Shown: piece by piece, positions 10,612 through 21,464 of the stretch
Position numbering within the stretch: position 1 is the first letter of the stretch
How the letters are laid out: each line of letters begins with the position of its first letter
Source of the DNA: Rotaria sp. Silwood1
Lineage: Eukaryota; Rotifera; Eurotatoria; Philodinida; Philodinidae
Direction: 5' to 3'
DNA length: 64,000 bases
Assembly: GCA_905250075.1 (NCBI GenBank)
Contig: CAJNOP010000837.1
Span: 1 to 64,000 of the forward strand
Translations under genes and position numbers: made by a program
The notes under the pieces: model-generated
What the model saw: the letters and a program-made list of their open reading frames with translations, nothing else
What the model was told of the DNA's origin: nothing
Databases searched by the model: none

Positions 10612-11529
10612 TTAGTGAGCAACAGTTTGATTTCGTTGAACAGCATCATGAACGATTTGTTCCAATGAGATTCTTTCCAATCCTAGGTCTTTATTGTTTA
10701 TTTTGTCTTCAAAATCACATGCACCTTTACCACTATATGCCAATCCTAGAATAAATGCAACATAAGCATCCAAAAAGTTACCTTTTGTCCATTCTTCTTG
10801 TCCTTTTTTCAATATTTCTTTCGTAGTCACATGTTTCACTGTCCATTTTATATTTGTATATTTCTGCAAAAGAGCTAACACATCCTGTTGTGTAAATGTG
10901 ACATCAGCAATGTAAATTCGTTTATTTAAACATAGTTCAGGATGATGAAGTATAGCAATAATAGCTTTACCAAGATTTTTAAGCAGTGTACCTGATACTA
11001 AATGTTTTCCTTCATCATAAAGTGTGGCCGTATGATTAGGTATATCAAAACATAAAAAGCCATTGTCAAGACCCCAATCAAGAAAAGCACCAGTAGAAAT
11101 CAATGTATGTGCAAGACGTGATTGATTTTGTGTGAGAAGTTTGATATTTTCCAGTTGAGGAATATTAAAAGGAATTGAAGAGGCAGACGAATGATCTAGG
11201 TCGAAACCATATTCAGATGGAATGAACCATTTAACACCTGCTTCAAGAGCAGCTTCAATCAAAATTTTATCAAGATTTTGCAATAAAGCTTCACCACCAA
11301 CAGTAGAAATAACAATATCTTGACCGGTTAATGCTTTAACAAGAGCTGATTTATCTGAATAGTTAACTTGAATAATATTGACATTCGATGGAAAATCTAC
11401 TGATGAATCCGTGCGTGAAAGAACACTAATTTTAAAACTGGAATCAGCAAGTAAATCAGATAGAACATGTTTACCAACATTACCAGAAGCGCCAACTAAT
11501 AGAACGTTCTTATATCCACCTTCAGACAT
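10612..11529 (-). CDS. NmrA-like / isoflavone-reductase-like NAD(P)-binding protein
   Basis: Single exon, 305 residues, from the ATG at 11527-11529 (upstream frame has only a TTG). The N-terminus NVLLVGASGNVGKHVLSDLL carries the GxxGxxG dinucleotide-binding motif of atypical short-chain reductases directly after the start, which supports this ATG. VISTVGGEALL and WFIPSEYGFDLDHSS are typical of the NmrA/PCBER family, which ranges from redox-sensing transcription regulators in fungi to plant phenylcoumaran and isoflavone reductases. Length is normal for the family (about 300). A middle segment (LISTGAFLDWGLDNGF) also fits fungal family members. No introns, unlike native neighbours, and a fungal-like character suggest possible horizontal acquisition; that is inference. 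Substrate unknown. A TATA-like stretch lies 60-70 bp upstream. Confidence 0.88.
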   Translation of the reverse strand: MSEGGYKNVLLVGASGNVGKHVLSDLLADSSFKISVLSRTDSSVDFPSNVNIIQVNYSDKSALVKALTGQDIVISTVGGEALLQNLDKILIEAALEAGVKWFIPSEYGFDLDHSSASSIPFNIPQLENIKLLTQNQSRLAHTLISTGAFLDWGLDNGFLCFDIPNHTATLYDEGKHLVSGTLLKNLGKAIIAILHHPELCLNKRIYIADVTFTQQDVLALLQKYTNIKWTVKHVTTKEILKKGQEEWTKGNFLDAYVAFILGLAYSGKGACDFEDKINNKDLGLERISLEQIVHDAVQRNQTVAH

Positions 11530-11568
11530 GTTTAGTGATGGTGAAATCAAGAAAAAAAAGAAGTATTA

Positions 11569-11599
11569 AAAAACCCATTATGCGAATGGGTTTATATAT
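11569..11599 (-). promoter_or_regulatory. Hairpin and TATA-like stretch upstream of the NmrA-like gene
   Basis: AAACCCATT and AATGGGTTT form a perfect 9-bp stem with a five-base loop, next to TATATATA at about 11592-11599, some 65 bp before the start codon. A core promoter is plausible from position alone; the stem could act in DNA or in the 5' leader. No experimental support. Confidence 0.35.
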
Positions 11600-13475
11600 A
11601 GTGTATTCTGCATTATCACCATGACGAACCAGGTTTTTTTTTGCTTCACCGATATGATTTATGTTTTTCTTTTTTGTACTTGTACCTCATTGCGATAAGA
11701 CAATCAAGGTCGATGAGAAAAAAATGTGAATGTAAATATAAGAAAGGTTATCCAGATGCACATTTTTCTTTTTTTGGCATCTAGTTATTGTATTATTTAA
11801 CATTGAGAAAATAAGACAAAAAGCAAACATTATAAATAAAGATTATGTATGACAAAAATAGACGGAGTTATGAAGTATAAAATTTTTATGTTTGACATTC
11901 TTGTGAAATGTCTTTTCTAGCAAAAGTAAAGTTTTTCATGATGGGAATGTTCGATTTATCGGGAGTATAGTTAATAGTATTAAAATCATGTGTAATCTTA
12001 TTGAAATTATGTCGAAAAACAATACATGTTTAGATGTAAACAAATAAAAGTCAGTAAAATTTAAACAACAGAACATAGATACAATGTATACTTTCAGATT
12101 ATCTTCATACAAAAGATGGATATATCATCCTTTAGGGATGTATAAATTTGTTCAAATGACTTAATCTCATCAATACACGTCTAGACTGCACACGAACAGT
12201 AAATATCATCAAAGTATTATGAGAATCGAAAATTACGAGATTTGAAAAAGAAAATGCCGTCAATTTAAACAAAACAGCATAACAGATGATTAAATGAATT
12301 GTAGATGGATGTGAAAAAAAGCAGATCATAATCATCGTGTAGCAGCCTTTTGCTACATCGTTTTTGTCGATGATATGTATGCTTGTCATTGAAAATTGAT
12401 TTGCCATTGAAAGAAATTTATTTTAAAAATAAAGATCTCACTTCAAGAAGTTTGAACCTTAGTGTTACTATTCGAATGGTATTAACACTCAATGAAAATT
12501 TCCTAACATTTCAAAAGATATTGCCTTCTAATGGCTGAAGTTGTACTGACTCAACAGCTTAAACTGGCATGTTCACTAAATAGTTTCTTGGTATCGCATT
12601 AATTCTATAGTTATAATTTATGCAATTTACAAAGATATGAATTCATAAAATATAGTGTCTAGTAATATCTCGGTTTTTCACAGTGATATAATAGATTTCA
12701 TTCTCTCTATGAGAGAAAACTGTTTCTAATTTTAAATGAGTTTCATCATCACCTACCGAGAGTACTAGGAGATGATTTTTGAGCGAAACTATATGCATTG
12801 AGTGCTGGTAAATCAGAATTCAATGTACATGCAAACAACTGAAAACATGATTCATAACTGATAAACCCTCACGTTGAATCAAATTCTTCTTTTTGTGATT
12901 TTCATAACTTTATGACTCGATGGATCATTTACTAATTAGCGGATAATTCGCTCAACGGTAAATTCATGAACAGTTATGATATACTATCAATTGTAAGTAA
13001 AAGTAGAATCAAATTACTTGTTATTATTACAATAGAGTGAGCTGCGTTGTTACTTAATAAGTTGATTTATTTTTATTTGTTTTATCGAATCCTAGTTGTT
13101 CCAATGCTTAATGACTAAGAGAATAGTAAAACAAAGTATTTATTATAGTATTTCGGATGTGTACTGATTCTCTTCTTATATCTATTGATGTTTATAAGAG
13201 CAATACTGCAATGATCCACAGTCTAAATTGCTTATAGATGAATGACGTTTTTTCTTTCTGCGAAACATATGACATGGACAATATTTTTATACGCGATCAA
13301 ATAAGGAAAAGAATGAATATAGGCCAATCTAATGAAAAATACAATATATGAACCTTTACCAAAGCATATTGCATATTATTATATATTTGTATATATAATT
13401 CATTATTCATAAGCAACCCAGCAATACAATTTTCTTATTCATTATTAAATATGATTGAAAAAATTAAAACTAAAA
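11600..13475. other. Intergenic, no gene seen
   Basis: AT-rich sequence between the NmrA-like gene and the 3' end of the GCKR-like gene. The only longer frame (12132-12407, minus) shows no family similarity and low-complexity hydrophobic residues. I see no clear repeat. Confidence 0.5.
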
Positions 13476-16400
13476 CTATGTTGATAATCGATTTGTACCC
13501 ATACAAATATCACGAATTCGTGGACATTTATCAATTTGAAGTTTAGCTTGTGTATATGAACAATTTGAAAGACACATTAATAAAGCAATAGGAACAATCT
13601 AAAAAGTACAATTATATTTATTAGAAATAAAAAAGAATATTGAATAAAAATAGATATTTACATGATCGTGATTCTTGGCAACAGCTTTTATATGCTGTTC
13701 GATTGTTTGGTTATTTAATTCATCATTTGTTTGATGAATCGATTGAATAAGACATTTTTCAGCAGTTTGTCGATCTACACCAGTTAATAACTATATAAAA
13801 CAGAAAATTTCTCTTATCTATTATAAATCAAATAATAATTTACTTTAATAATATCAATAGCACGATGGAATAATTTTATATTACTAAAATAATCAATATA
13901 GATGAGATAGAATAAGAAATAAAAACAAAAATACCTAACACGAACATCAATCATTATATTTTGATACACTTTTCCTTTTAAAATATGTGCACCAGTTGAA
14001 ATCGTATTTAAACTTAATTTTAATATAGTTTCAGCAAGACAATATCGCAAAGTCATATCAGAAGATGTTATACATTTACTTAAATCAATCATTTGCACAT
14101 TGGAATTCTAAATATATATATGTATATACACAAGAAAGATATAATTTATTAAGATTTAGAAATAAAAAGCATAGCCTAACTGGTTCTAAGGATTCAGTAG
14201 TTAAAAGCTTGATCCAAACAATACGATGTTTTTTCTGTTGAAGTTTATCGACAAGAACTTTTTGTAAATGATATTCTATAATTTCGAAATAAACAAAAAC
14301 AAATGATGAAGTATGTTTGGAAATACTATAGCTTAGATTTATATACCTGAATCAATAAAAATTACTAAACTTGATGGTGGTAAATTTTCGAATAATTTCC
14401 ATAAGTCATCAGGTGTTGATTCATGTAATGCAGGTGATACCTATGACAAAAATAAAATAAAATAAACTTTAAGTAGAACAACTTCTACTTACAAATGAAT
14501 TAGCTGGTTCAAGATTTAAATTCTTTTTAAAATAATCATTTGTCATAAAACCACGAATATCATCGTATGCTATTAAGAGAAAAGTCATACAATGAATATG
14601 AAATATATGAAAACTAATACGAACAAGAATTATAAGTTGGTACACATTCTGATGCATCAATCATACCCCAAATACCAAATGTTGATGAACCGACATATCG
14701 AATATATGTATTATTCAATAGACTAAAGTAAATTATTATTGTTCTATTACTAGCAATAAAATTTAAGAAAATAAACTTTAAAGAGCCGGGGATCGTTAAG
14801 CGATGAAGTAAGTCTTCTTTGAAAATGCAGTTTCTTCTTTTTTGCACAGTCAAATCAGATGGCACAAGTCAAATATCGTCCAAACTAAACCTAATTCTAG
14901 CATGTATATGCAGTAAGAGGATAAGCCATGGTAAAATTTCCCTCCTATTGAACTAGACAGCATTCAATTGACTCGTCAAAGTTCTAGAAAATGATACTAT
15001 TGCGTTAAGTTTAATTAATGGGCAAGATATTTTACTCAAATGTAAACTGTTCATGAGTGCCAAAAATTACCTTTTTTTTTGACTAATATTTAATTGATTT
15101 TGGTTAAAATGATTAGACTTCCAATCCAAGCCGACAATATATTTAGAATCAGCATAGAAAACTGAATCGATCTAAATACGTCACAAAGTGTTTCGACAAC
15201 TTGTATTTTCGTTTAAACTTCAGTCTTGATTTCTCTCAGGCTATTTTAACTGATTTTTCGACGTAATCTTGAACAGGAATAGGGCTGAATTGTTAGACGA
15301 CAATAAAAGTCATCAAAATATTTTATGACATATATAGGTCGATTCAGTTTTCTATCATGATTCTATATATACCATCTGTTTTCATAGGAAGCCTAATAAC
15401 TCTGACTAACATCAGTCACATATTAATGAAAACAGACAAGTTATGACTCTTAGAAGCACTCTACCGAATAATACCCAATTCAAAGTGAATCGCTGATCTC
15501 ACCACGGTTTGTTCTGATATTGCACATATGAGTGAACAGTGTCATCCAAAAGAAATAACACAAAGAAGCATATTTTGTCATATTCTGATATGATTATTAT
15601 AGAAACATTGAAAAGCATGAACCTAATAAGGACGGATGATATCAAGTTTTGAGTCAAATACACGTCGGTAGAATAAGGTCTTACTCAAATGGTATTTTAC
15701 TAATGAGATCAACTATTGAAATATGATTTTCTTACCAGTCTCCAGCTTGTTGAACAACAGTAGCTAAATCCATTCGTGTATTTTTCATTCTATCAATGGT
15801 AGCTTTGAATTCTTCAATTACGTCTCTTACTTTGGTAGTATTATTAGTCGAAGCCAAATAGAAAGCTATATCAAGCATAACTTTTGTTGCTGTACCACCT
15901 TTCATTCTGGATGAACCAGATATAGGTTCAGGTCCAATAATTGGATTGAGAACTAATACTCCTGTTGTTGTTTCCATTCGTACTGCAATATCATAAAATG
16001 TTTTACCATTAGGCCATTTCGGAACATGAATACGTCGTGCCATTGAAACAGGATTAAAACCAATAAGAACGGGTGTAAATTTTTTTGGATTGTCCAAACA
16101 ATATTCTAATTGACCACCGACAAATGGCGCCGATATACCACAAGTAATACCAATATAAAGAACATGTTCAAACGGTTCACTAATTTGCTTAAGTTCTACA
16201 GCACCTATAACTGGATCATCTTCACTTGCTTCTATAGATGTAACAAGAGCACTAAAAACATCAAAAGTAAATTATTAAATTAAAAATCTAAAAAAAAAAG
16301 TAATTATACCTATTTCCACCAGCAATAATATAACGATACTTTTCAGGAAGATTTCGTTCAAGACAAAGTTGATTAAAAAAAGTCTACATAAAAATAATAA

Positions 16401-17342
16401 TAGTAATATATAGATTTTACAATAGAAATTTTTTACGCTCAGTTTTCAAGACTTACACTGGCAAGAAAACCTATTCGACCTGATGTACCACATCCACTAA
16501 TTATAATAATACCTTTTTCATTCTAAATAAATCATGAATTTAAATACAAGTAGTTTATTTAAATAAAAAAATTTATCATACTTCTAAAGTTGCTCTTACA
16601 AGTGTAACAAATCGATCGAGTTTATTTAAAAATTCATCATCCGACAAACCCTAAATTAACTTTGTTTTGAATGAAATAAACAACAAATAACTATTTACTT
16701 TATGATTTTCATAACCATTAAAAACTTCTAGATTACATTCATGTAGAAGATCAACAATACCTAAAAAATAAATAAATGCCAATTTGATTATAACTCTTTA
16801 TTATATATGACGATGGAGTTCATATCTATATTGTCGTAATTATTTAATCAGTCACGTTAGCGTAACATCTCGATGCATACATAGTTTAATTCATTCAAAA
16901 TGAGTTCTAACGTGCCGAAAATACAAAATTAAAGCAGAAGTTTTTTTTTTCTCTTTTCTTTATATATTGTTAGATAGATCCTGGCAAACTGATTAAGAAT
17001 AAGTGCGTTTTCAATTTTTTCATTTCCTTTAATGAACTTCAAAAACGGCATTAGTAAACTCATTTTAACGAGCTTCCTAAATATAGTTTCGAGATTTAGA
17101 AGAAATGAAAAAATGAAAACACACATACTCTTCATCAGTTTGTTATACTCTATTTAATCATATAGTTAAAACTTCACTTTCGTATTTCCGACACCTTATA
17201 AATAAGCAAAGCAAGAAAAAGTATCATTCTTTTCAATCGTTCAAAATCGATGAAATAATAATTTTCATTTACCTTCTACAGTATCTCCATCAACATTCAT
17301 TGTTAAGACATTACGTCGTTCAGTATATGGTACAGAATCCAT
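13476..17342 (-). CDS. Glucokinase regulatory protein / MurQ-like double-SIS protein, 14 exons, complete
   Basis: Exons in order: 17273-17342, 16699-16760, 16582-16650, 16457-16522, 16310-16383, 15736-16251, 14625-14722, 14493-14569, 14347-14440, 14181-14275, 13935-14107, 13844-13883, 13662-13790, 13476-13598. All phases agree and give 561 residues (human GCKR has 625). The first sugar-isomerase (SIS) domain shows IIISGCGTSGRIGFLAS (about 72-88), GISAPFVGGQLEYC, VLIGFNPVSMAR and the SGSSRMKGGTATK signature (225-237). The second shows YVGSSTFGIWGMIDASECVP followed by SYDDIRGFM; the C-terminal helical part has NTISTGAHILKGKVYQN. GCKR holds glucokinase in the nucleus and senses fructose phosphates; bacterial MurQ cleaves N-acetylmuramic acid 6-phosphate ether. 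Binding to glucokinase here is unproven. Introns are mostly 50-80 bp, but intron 1 (512 bp) and intron 6 (1013 bp, with a palindromic element) are long. Confidence 0.93.
15110..15410. repeat. Degenerate palindromic element in intron 6 of the GCKR-like gene
   Basis: GTCGATTCAGTTTTCTATCATGATTCTATATATACC at about 15340-15373 is inverted at about 15131-15176 (ATTTAGAATCAGCATAGAAAACTGAATCGATC). Weaker pairing extends outward (GACTTCCAATCC against GGAAGCC). It explains why this intron is so much longer than most others in the gene. Boundaries are approximate. Confidence 0.55.
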
Positions 17343-18547
17343 GGTATTACTCTTTATTATTATATTTCTAAAATACATACACACACACAAATGATTCTTA
17401 TGATTATTGAAAATCGACTAATCTTCTATTGCAAGAGAAAAAATATTAACCAAAAACCTAATTAATTAAATTTTCTTATTTTTATAAAAACTTGCATTTT
17501 ATTTCTTTATTATAAGCTAATCACGTTTCTTTTTCTTGTATATCCTTTTTCGTAATTCAAATGCATATGTTTCATAATCTTGAATATTAAAAAGATTAAC
17601 TATGTACATAAATAATAAAGTGCTATATACAAGAAGGAAATAAGTCACCTGGTAGAGAATAGATTGTTTTTTTTCTTTTTAATCGATATATATATTTTCT
17701 TTATTTATTGAAGATCCTCATTAAGAATATCACTCAAAATGGAGATATAGATTTTAACACCTTGTTTTTTTCTTCTTTTTATATTTAGTTTCTGTTTCTT
17801 TCATAAAAAAAAAAGAAAAAGATGAGTAATCAATGAAATTCGATTTAATTGAATGACTTTGTATGAATTCATTCAATAAATTCGATACTTGATGGATTTC
17901 GATGTGTACTAATTAAGTTTTACTATGATATTTCTTGTTTATTTATCACTATTGACGCATTTGGACTATGATCGAATATGAACAACAACAGAAAAGAAAA
18001 AGGCTTGAATAAAATTGTTTTGACACAATGAAATAATATCTGGAAATAAATTAATAATTATGAATTTTTTTGTATAACCCAATATTCAAAATCATGATAA
18101 AATCTCTTTAATATATACATGTTAATATATTTATATATTTTTATATTGTTCGAATTCATTTTTTTTTTCGTAACAAAACAAGAATAAACAAGACCAAAAA
18201 GAACGAAACCTTGTGCATATGTGCGCATGGAAGAGATAACAAGATAAAGAAAGATCTCTTGTTTTGTATGTGTAATAAGAATAGTTATCGATATAATGTG
18301 CGTGGCAAGCACAATAAGAACAAGAAACAAAAGAAAAATACCCGCACAAGAGAGAGAGACAGATTACAGAGAGAAAAAAAACAAAGTAGTAATAAAGGAA
18401 TGAAAAAAAACCATGATTGTATGTCTCAAAAGGAGACTTTGTTCAATATTGATCAAACTACAAGCACTGTTTTGAATAAACAAAAAAAGGACGTATTCAA
18501 TTGATCACACTTGAGAAAAAAAAAGAGTAAAAAAAAAAACAACAGAC
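17343..18547. other. Intergenic between two minus-strand genes
   Basis: Holds the promoter of the GCKR-like gene (right after 17342) and the 3' untranslated region of the first zinc-finger gene. Poly-A/poly-T runs and AT-rich sequence only. Lys-rich or Phe-rich frames at 18058-18504 come from A/T runs and are not genes. Confidence 0.5.
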
Positions 18548-19070
18548 TTAGAACATAAGATGTTCATCCATATTAAAACGAGAATGGGAAATTTGTTGTT
18601 CATTCTCTGATGTAATTAAACCATGATGATGATCCAATGGCCAATAAGATAATAATTGAAATGCTTCATGCATTATATCTGATACACATTTTTCTTTTTT
18701 AATTGGTAAATTTGTCGGAGGACTAATAATAGCATTTGATGATGTTGGTAAATGTTGTTGAACAACAAACACCGGTGTATGATGATGATTTGAATGTGTT
18801 GAAAGATTTTCTTCAACCATAAATGATGGTGATATTATTATACAATGAGACATTTGATTTTGTATTGTATTATTATTAATATTACTAATATTAATATTAG
18901 GATTTTTTAGATATGAATTTGTTGTTGTTATTGATTGTCTTTCAATATTCATTGGTGGATGATTAGAATTAGAATTTGAACCACCCGATGGACTTGTGGA
19001 TGACGAACCTGGTGATGATGATGATGAACGATCACCACCATGTTGTGAATTATCTTGCTGTTGATGATGA

Positions 19071-19101
<31 letters not shown>

Positions 19102-20595
19102 GATGTTGATGTTGATGTTGATGTTGATGATGAATATTAGCACCGGTTATAGCTGTACTATTTTCAGATAAATGTTGTGGTTCATCAGATGCTGGTAAAT
19201 TTGAATGTCCATAATGTGCTGGATAATATTGAACAGTAATATGTTCATCATTTTGTATTTCAACTTTCATTGATGATGTACAATGTATTCCACCACGTAA
19301 TGAACCTTGAGCTTTATTACGACGTAAACCTTGTCCAACTGTTTTATCTTAAATTGTTGCAATTTTTTTCAAAGAAAAATTTTTTTTTTTATTTGATATC
19401 ACTCACACGGTCCCGTACGATTACAATAATAATATTCTGTTGTTTGATTGTCTGATTTACCTTTTGCACCACAATTTTTAACATATTTTGAACCAGTACT
19501 AGTTTCAAATGATGATTTCCAATCAGTAAAATCTTTTTTTTTTTTTAAATTAAAATTGAAATTAATAATAATAATTCTTATTTAGAAATATATATATATA
19601 TATATATATATTTTACCTGCTAGAGTTGTGAATTTTTTTTCTTCTGTACATTTATATTCAGGTTTTTGATGATGATTTGCGAGATGATTTCTAAATATAA
19701 AAATAAAATCTCTCTTACGAAAAAAAATGTTAGAAGAACTAAAATATGAAATATGATGTAGTCATTCTTGTTAATCATACGAGGATAGATAGTTTATATA
19801 TATTATTATACTTTAAAATTGCTTTTAGATCGTGTTTCATAAAAAAATGCGCACGTAAATGATTTCTATTAACTTATATGGTTATTTTTTATATGGCTAT
19901 TGAATACATAATTATTTTTCCGGTTTTTTTTGCTATCCTCGATTTTTCATTCGGAAGAATAATCATATAATTCTTTCTATAACAATCAGAAACTTAATAA
20001 TGACAAAATATTTGAGTTAAGATCGAACTTTTCTAACAAACAAAAAAAAATTATCTAATGTCACTTTAACTTGAAAAAAAAAAGAATCCAATTGAGTGAT
20101 TTATGATCAAGCACATGTTTACTCTTATAAAAAAAAAAGAAACTAAATGAAGTTTTGTATGAAAATTTAATCAAAATAAAATGACAACATACTATTATTT
20201 ATTTCATAATAATTCTTATATTATTTGTATTTGTTCTATGAATTCTTACCGAAGATCAGAGATAGCCAACATTTGATATGTACAACCGAGTTCTTGACAT
20301 TTGACTCGATGAAGTGCAGTTGGTTCAACCATGCCTTCGCCAACAAAAAATAACAAAGACAATAAAAATAATTTTCAAATTTATTTATTTGTTTTGTTGT
20401 CAATATTTTATTATAGATAATTTCATTTCAAGATAAGACTAACTTACCACGATGTCTTTTCCGTTTATGATATCGTAATCCAGCACCAGATCGATAGACT
20501 TTTGCACACATCGAACAAACAAATCGACCCGATGAACTACTATTATCAATTGATGCTGCTGGTGATGATGCAGCCGATGAACTTTTTTTAGTCAT
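18548..20595 (-). CDS. C2H2 zinc-finger plus FLYWCH/WRKY-GCM1-like domain protein, copy A
   Basis: Exons 20448-20595, 20250-20334, 19617-19690, 19407-19532 and 18548-19347; phases agree; 410 residues. Finger 1: FVCSMCAKVYRSGAGLRYH, Cx2Cx12Hx4H. Finger 2: KCQELGCTYQMLAISDLRNH, Cx4Cx12Hx3H. Then a domain of about 90 residues with WKSSFE, KYVKNCGAKGKSDNQTTEYY, YCNRTG, HCTSSMKVEI and YYPAHYGH, whose spaced Cys and final His pair resemble FLYWCH/WRKY-GCM1 zinc domains shared with Mutator-like transposases. The last exon adds a long low-complexity tail with (HQ)n, polyQ, Ser- and Asn-rich stretches, typical of activation regions. A nuclear DNA-binding regulator is the likely role (inference). Neighbour copy B has the same domain order and three splice junctions in identical positions: a local duplication. 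Start chosen at the first ATG after an A-rich leader. Confidence 0.85.
19071..19131. repeat. Trinucleotide/hexanucleotide repeat coding polyQ and (HQ)n
   Basis: On the + strand GTT repeated about ten times, then GATGTT repeated four to five times. On the coding (minus) strand this reads CAA and CATCAA, giving a Gln run and alternating His-Gln in the tail of copy A. Such tracts often vary in length between alleles. Confidence 0.85.
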
Positions 20596-21464
20596 ATTAA
20601 TAAAGAAACAAACAAAACAAAAAAAAAAAAGGAATTGAATTATCTAAAAGAGAAATAATTAATTATATTTATCTTTAATTAAATTTTTCACCTTATCTAC
20701 GTAAATTCTACAATCCAATTACGTTAGATTCTAAATGAAAATTATTCACGAGTCATTTTCTTTTTTTCTCGGTTATATTCGAAATAAAAAAAAAAAAAAG
20801 AAGAAAAAAACACGAACGAACACAATTTTTGGAAGAGAAGAAAAAAAAAGAAAACGAAGAGAAGGCGTCGCTACAAAACAAAAAAAAAACAGACAAGTAT
20901 GTTGTTGGTTAAAGAATAACAAAGAAATAGTTAGATACAGACAAAAAGGGAAAAAAAGAGGCCAAGAGCTATAGACGAAAAAAAAATGAAAATATTTATC
21001 AACAAGTAAAAAACAAAACGACAAAGGTTTTATTCGTCATATATATGCACGGAAAGAATAGTGTACGCGCATGTGTTTTATTAAGAAACCGGGTGTTAGA
21101 TGCGTATATATATATATAGAGAGAAGAAAAAACAAAAAGCCACTGTACAAAAAAAAAAACATGTGTAAAATACGCAAGACACAAAAAAAAAAGAAAGAAA
21201 ACATTGTTTTTTCTCATTTTCCTTTCGTTCTTCGATAGTTATGATAAGTTTGTTTTCTTTTTTTTTTCACTGTTTAACTACTCATGGATAAATATTTCTT
21301 AGATGAATAATATGTTTTTTGTTTTTTCTTTAGTGGAGAAGAAAAAAGAATAGTATTATGTAATTAATTAGAAATCTAGTGTTCGTTTATTTCGTTGATG
21401 TCAATAGGAAGGAACAAGAAATGATCATATGTGATTATTGAAGATACACACATATATACAGAAA
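20596..21464. other. Intergenic between the two zinc-finger paralogues
   Basis: A-rich, purine-biased leader of copy A and 3' flank of copy B. Open frames at 20735-21217 are poly-Lys or poly-Phe products of A/G runs. A short TA repeat lies near 21103-21117. No gene seen. Confidence 0.5.

Noticed and set aside
11527..11550. Longer N-terminus of the NmrA-like protein
   Set aside because: The extension depends on a TTG start; the ATG at 11527-11529 directly precedes the nucleotide-binding motif.
15732..16097. GCKR-like fragment read as a separate 121-residue gene
   Set aside because: It is the 3' part of exon 6; the terminal TAA is inside the donor gtaaga and the frame continues upstream and after splicing.
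18058..18504. Overlapping Lys-rich and hydrophobic frames on both strands
   Set aside because: Products of A/T runs in untranslated DNA next to the zinc-finger gene.
20735..21217. Poly-Lys and poly-Phe frames
   Set aside because: Purine-run artefacts in the leader of copy A.
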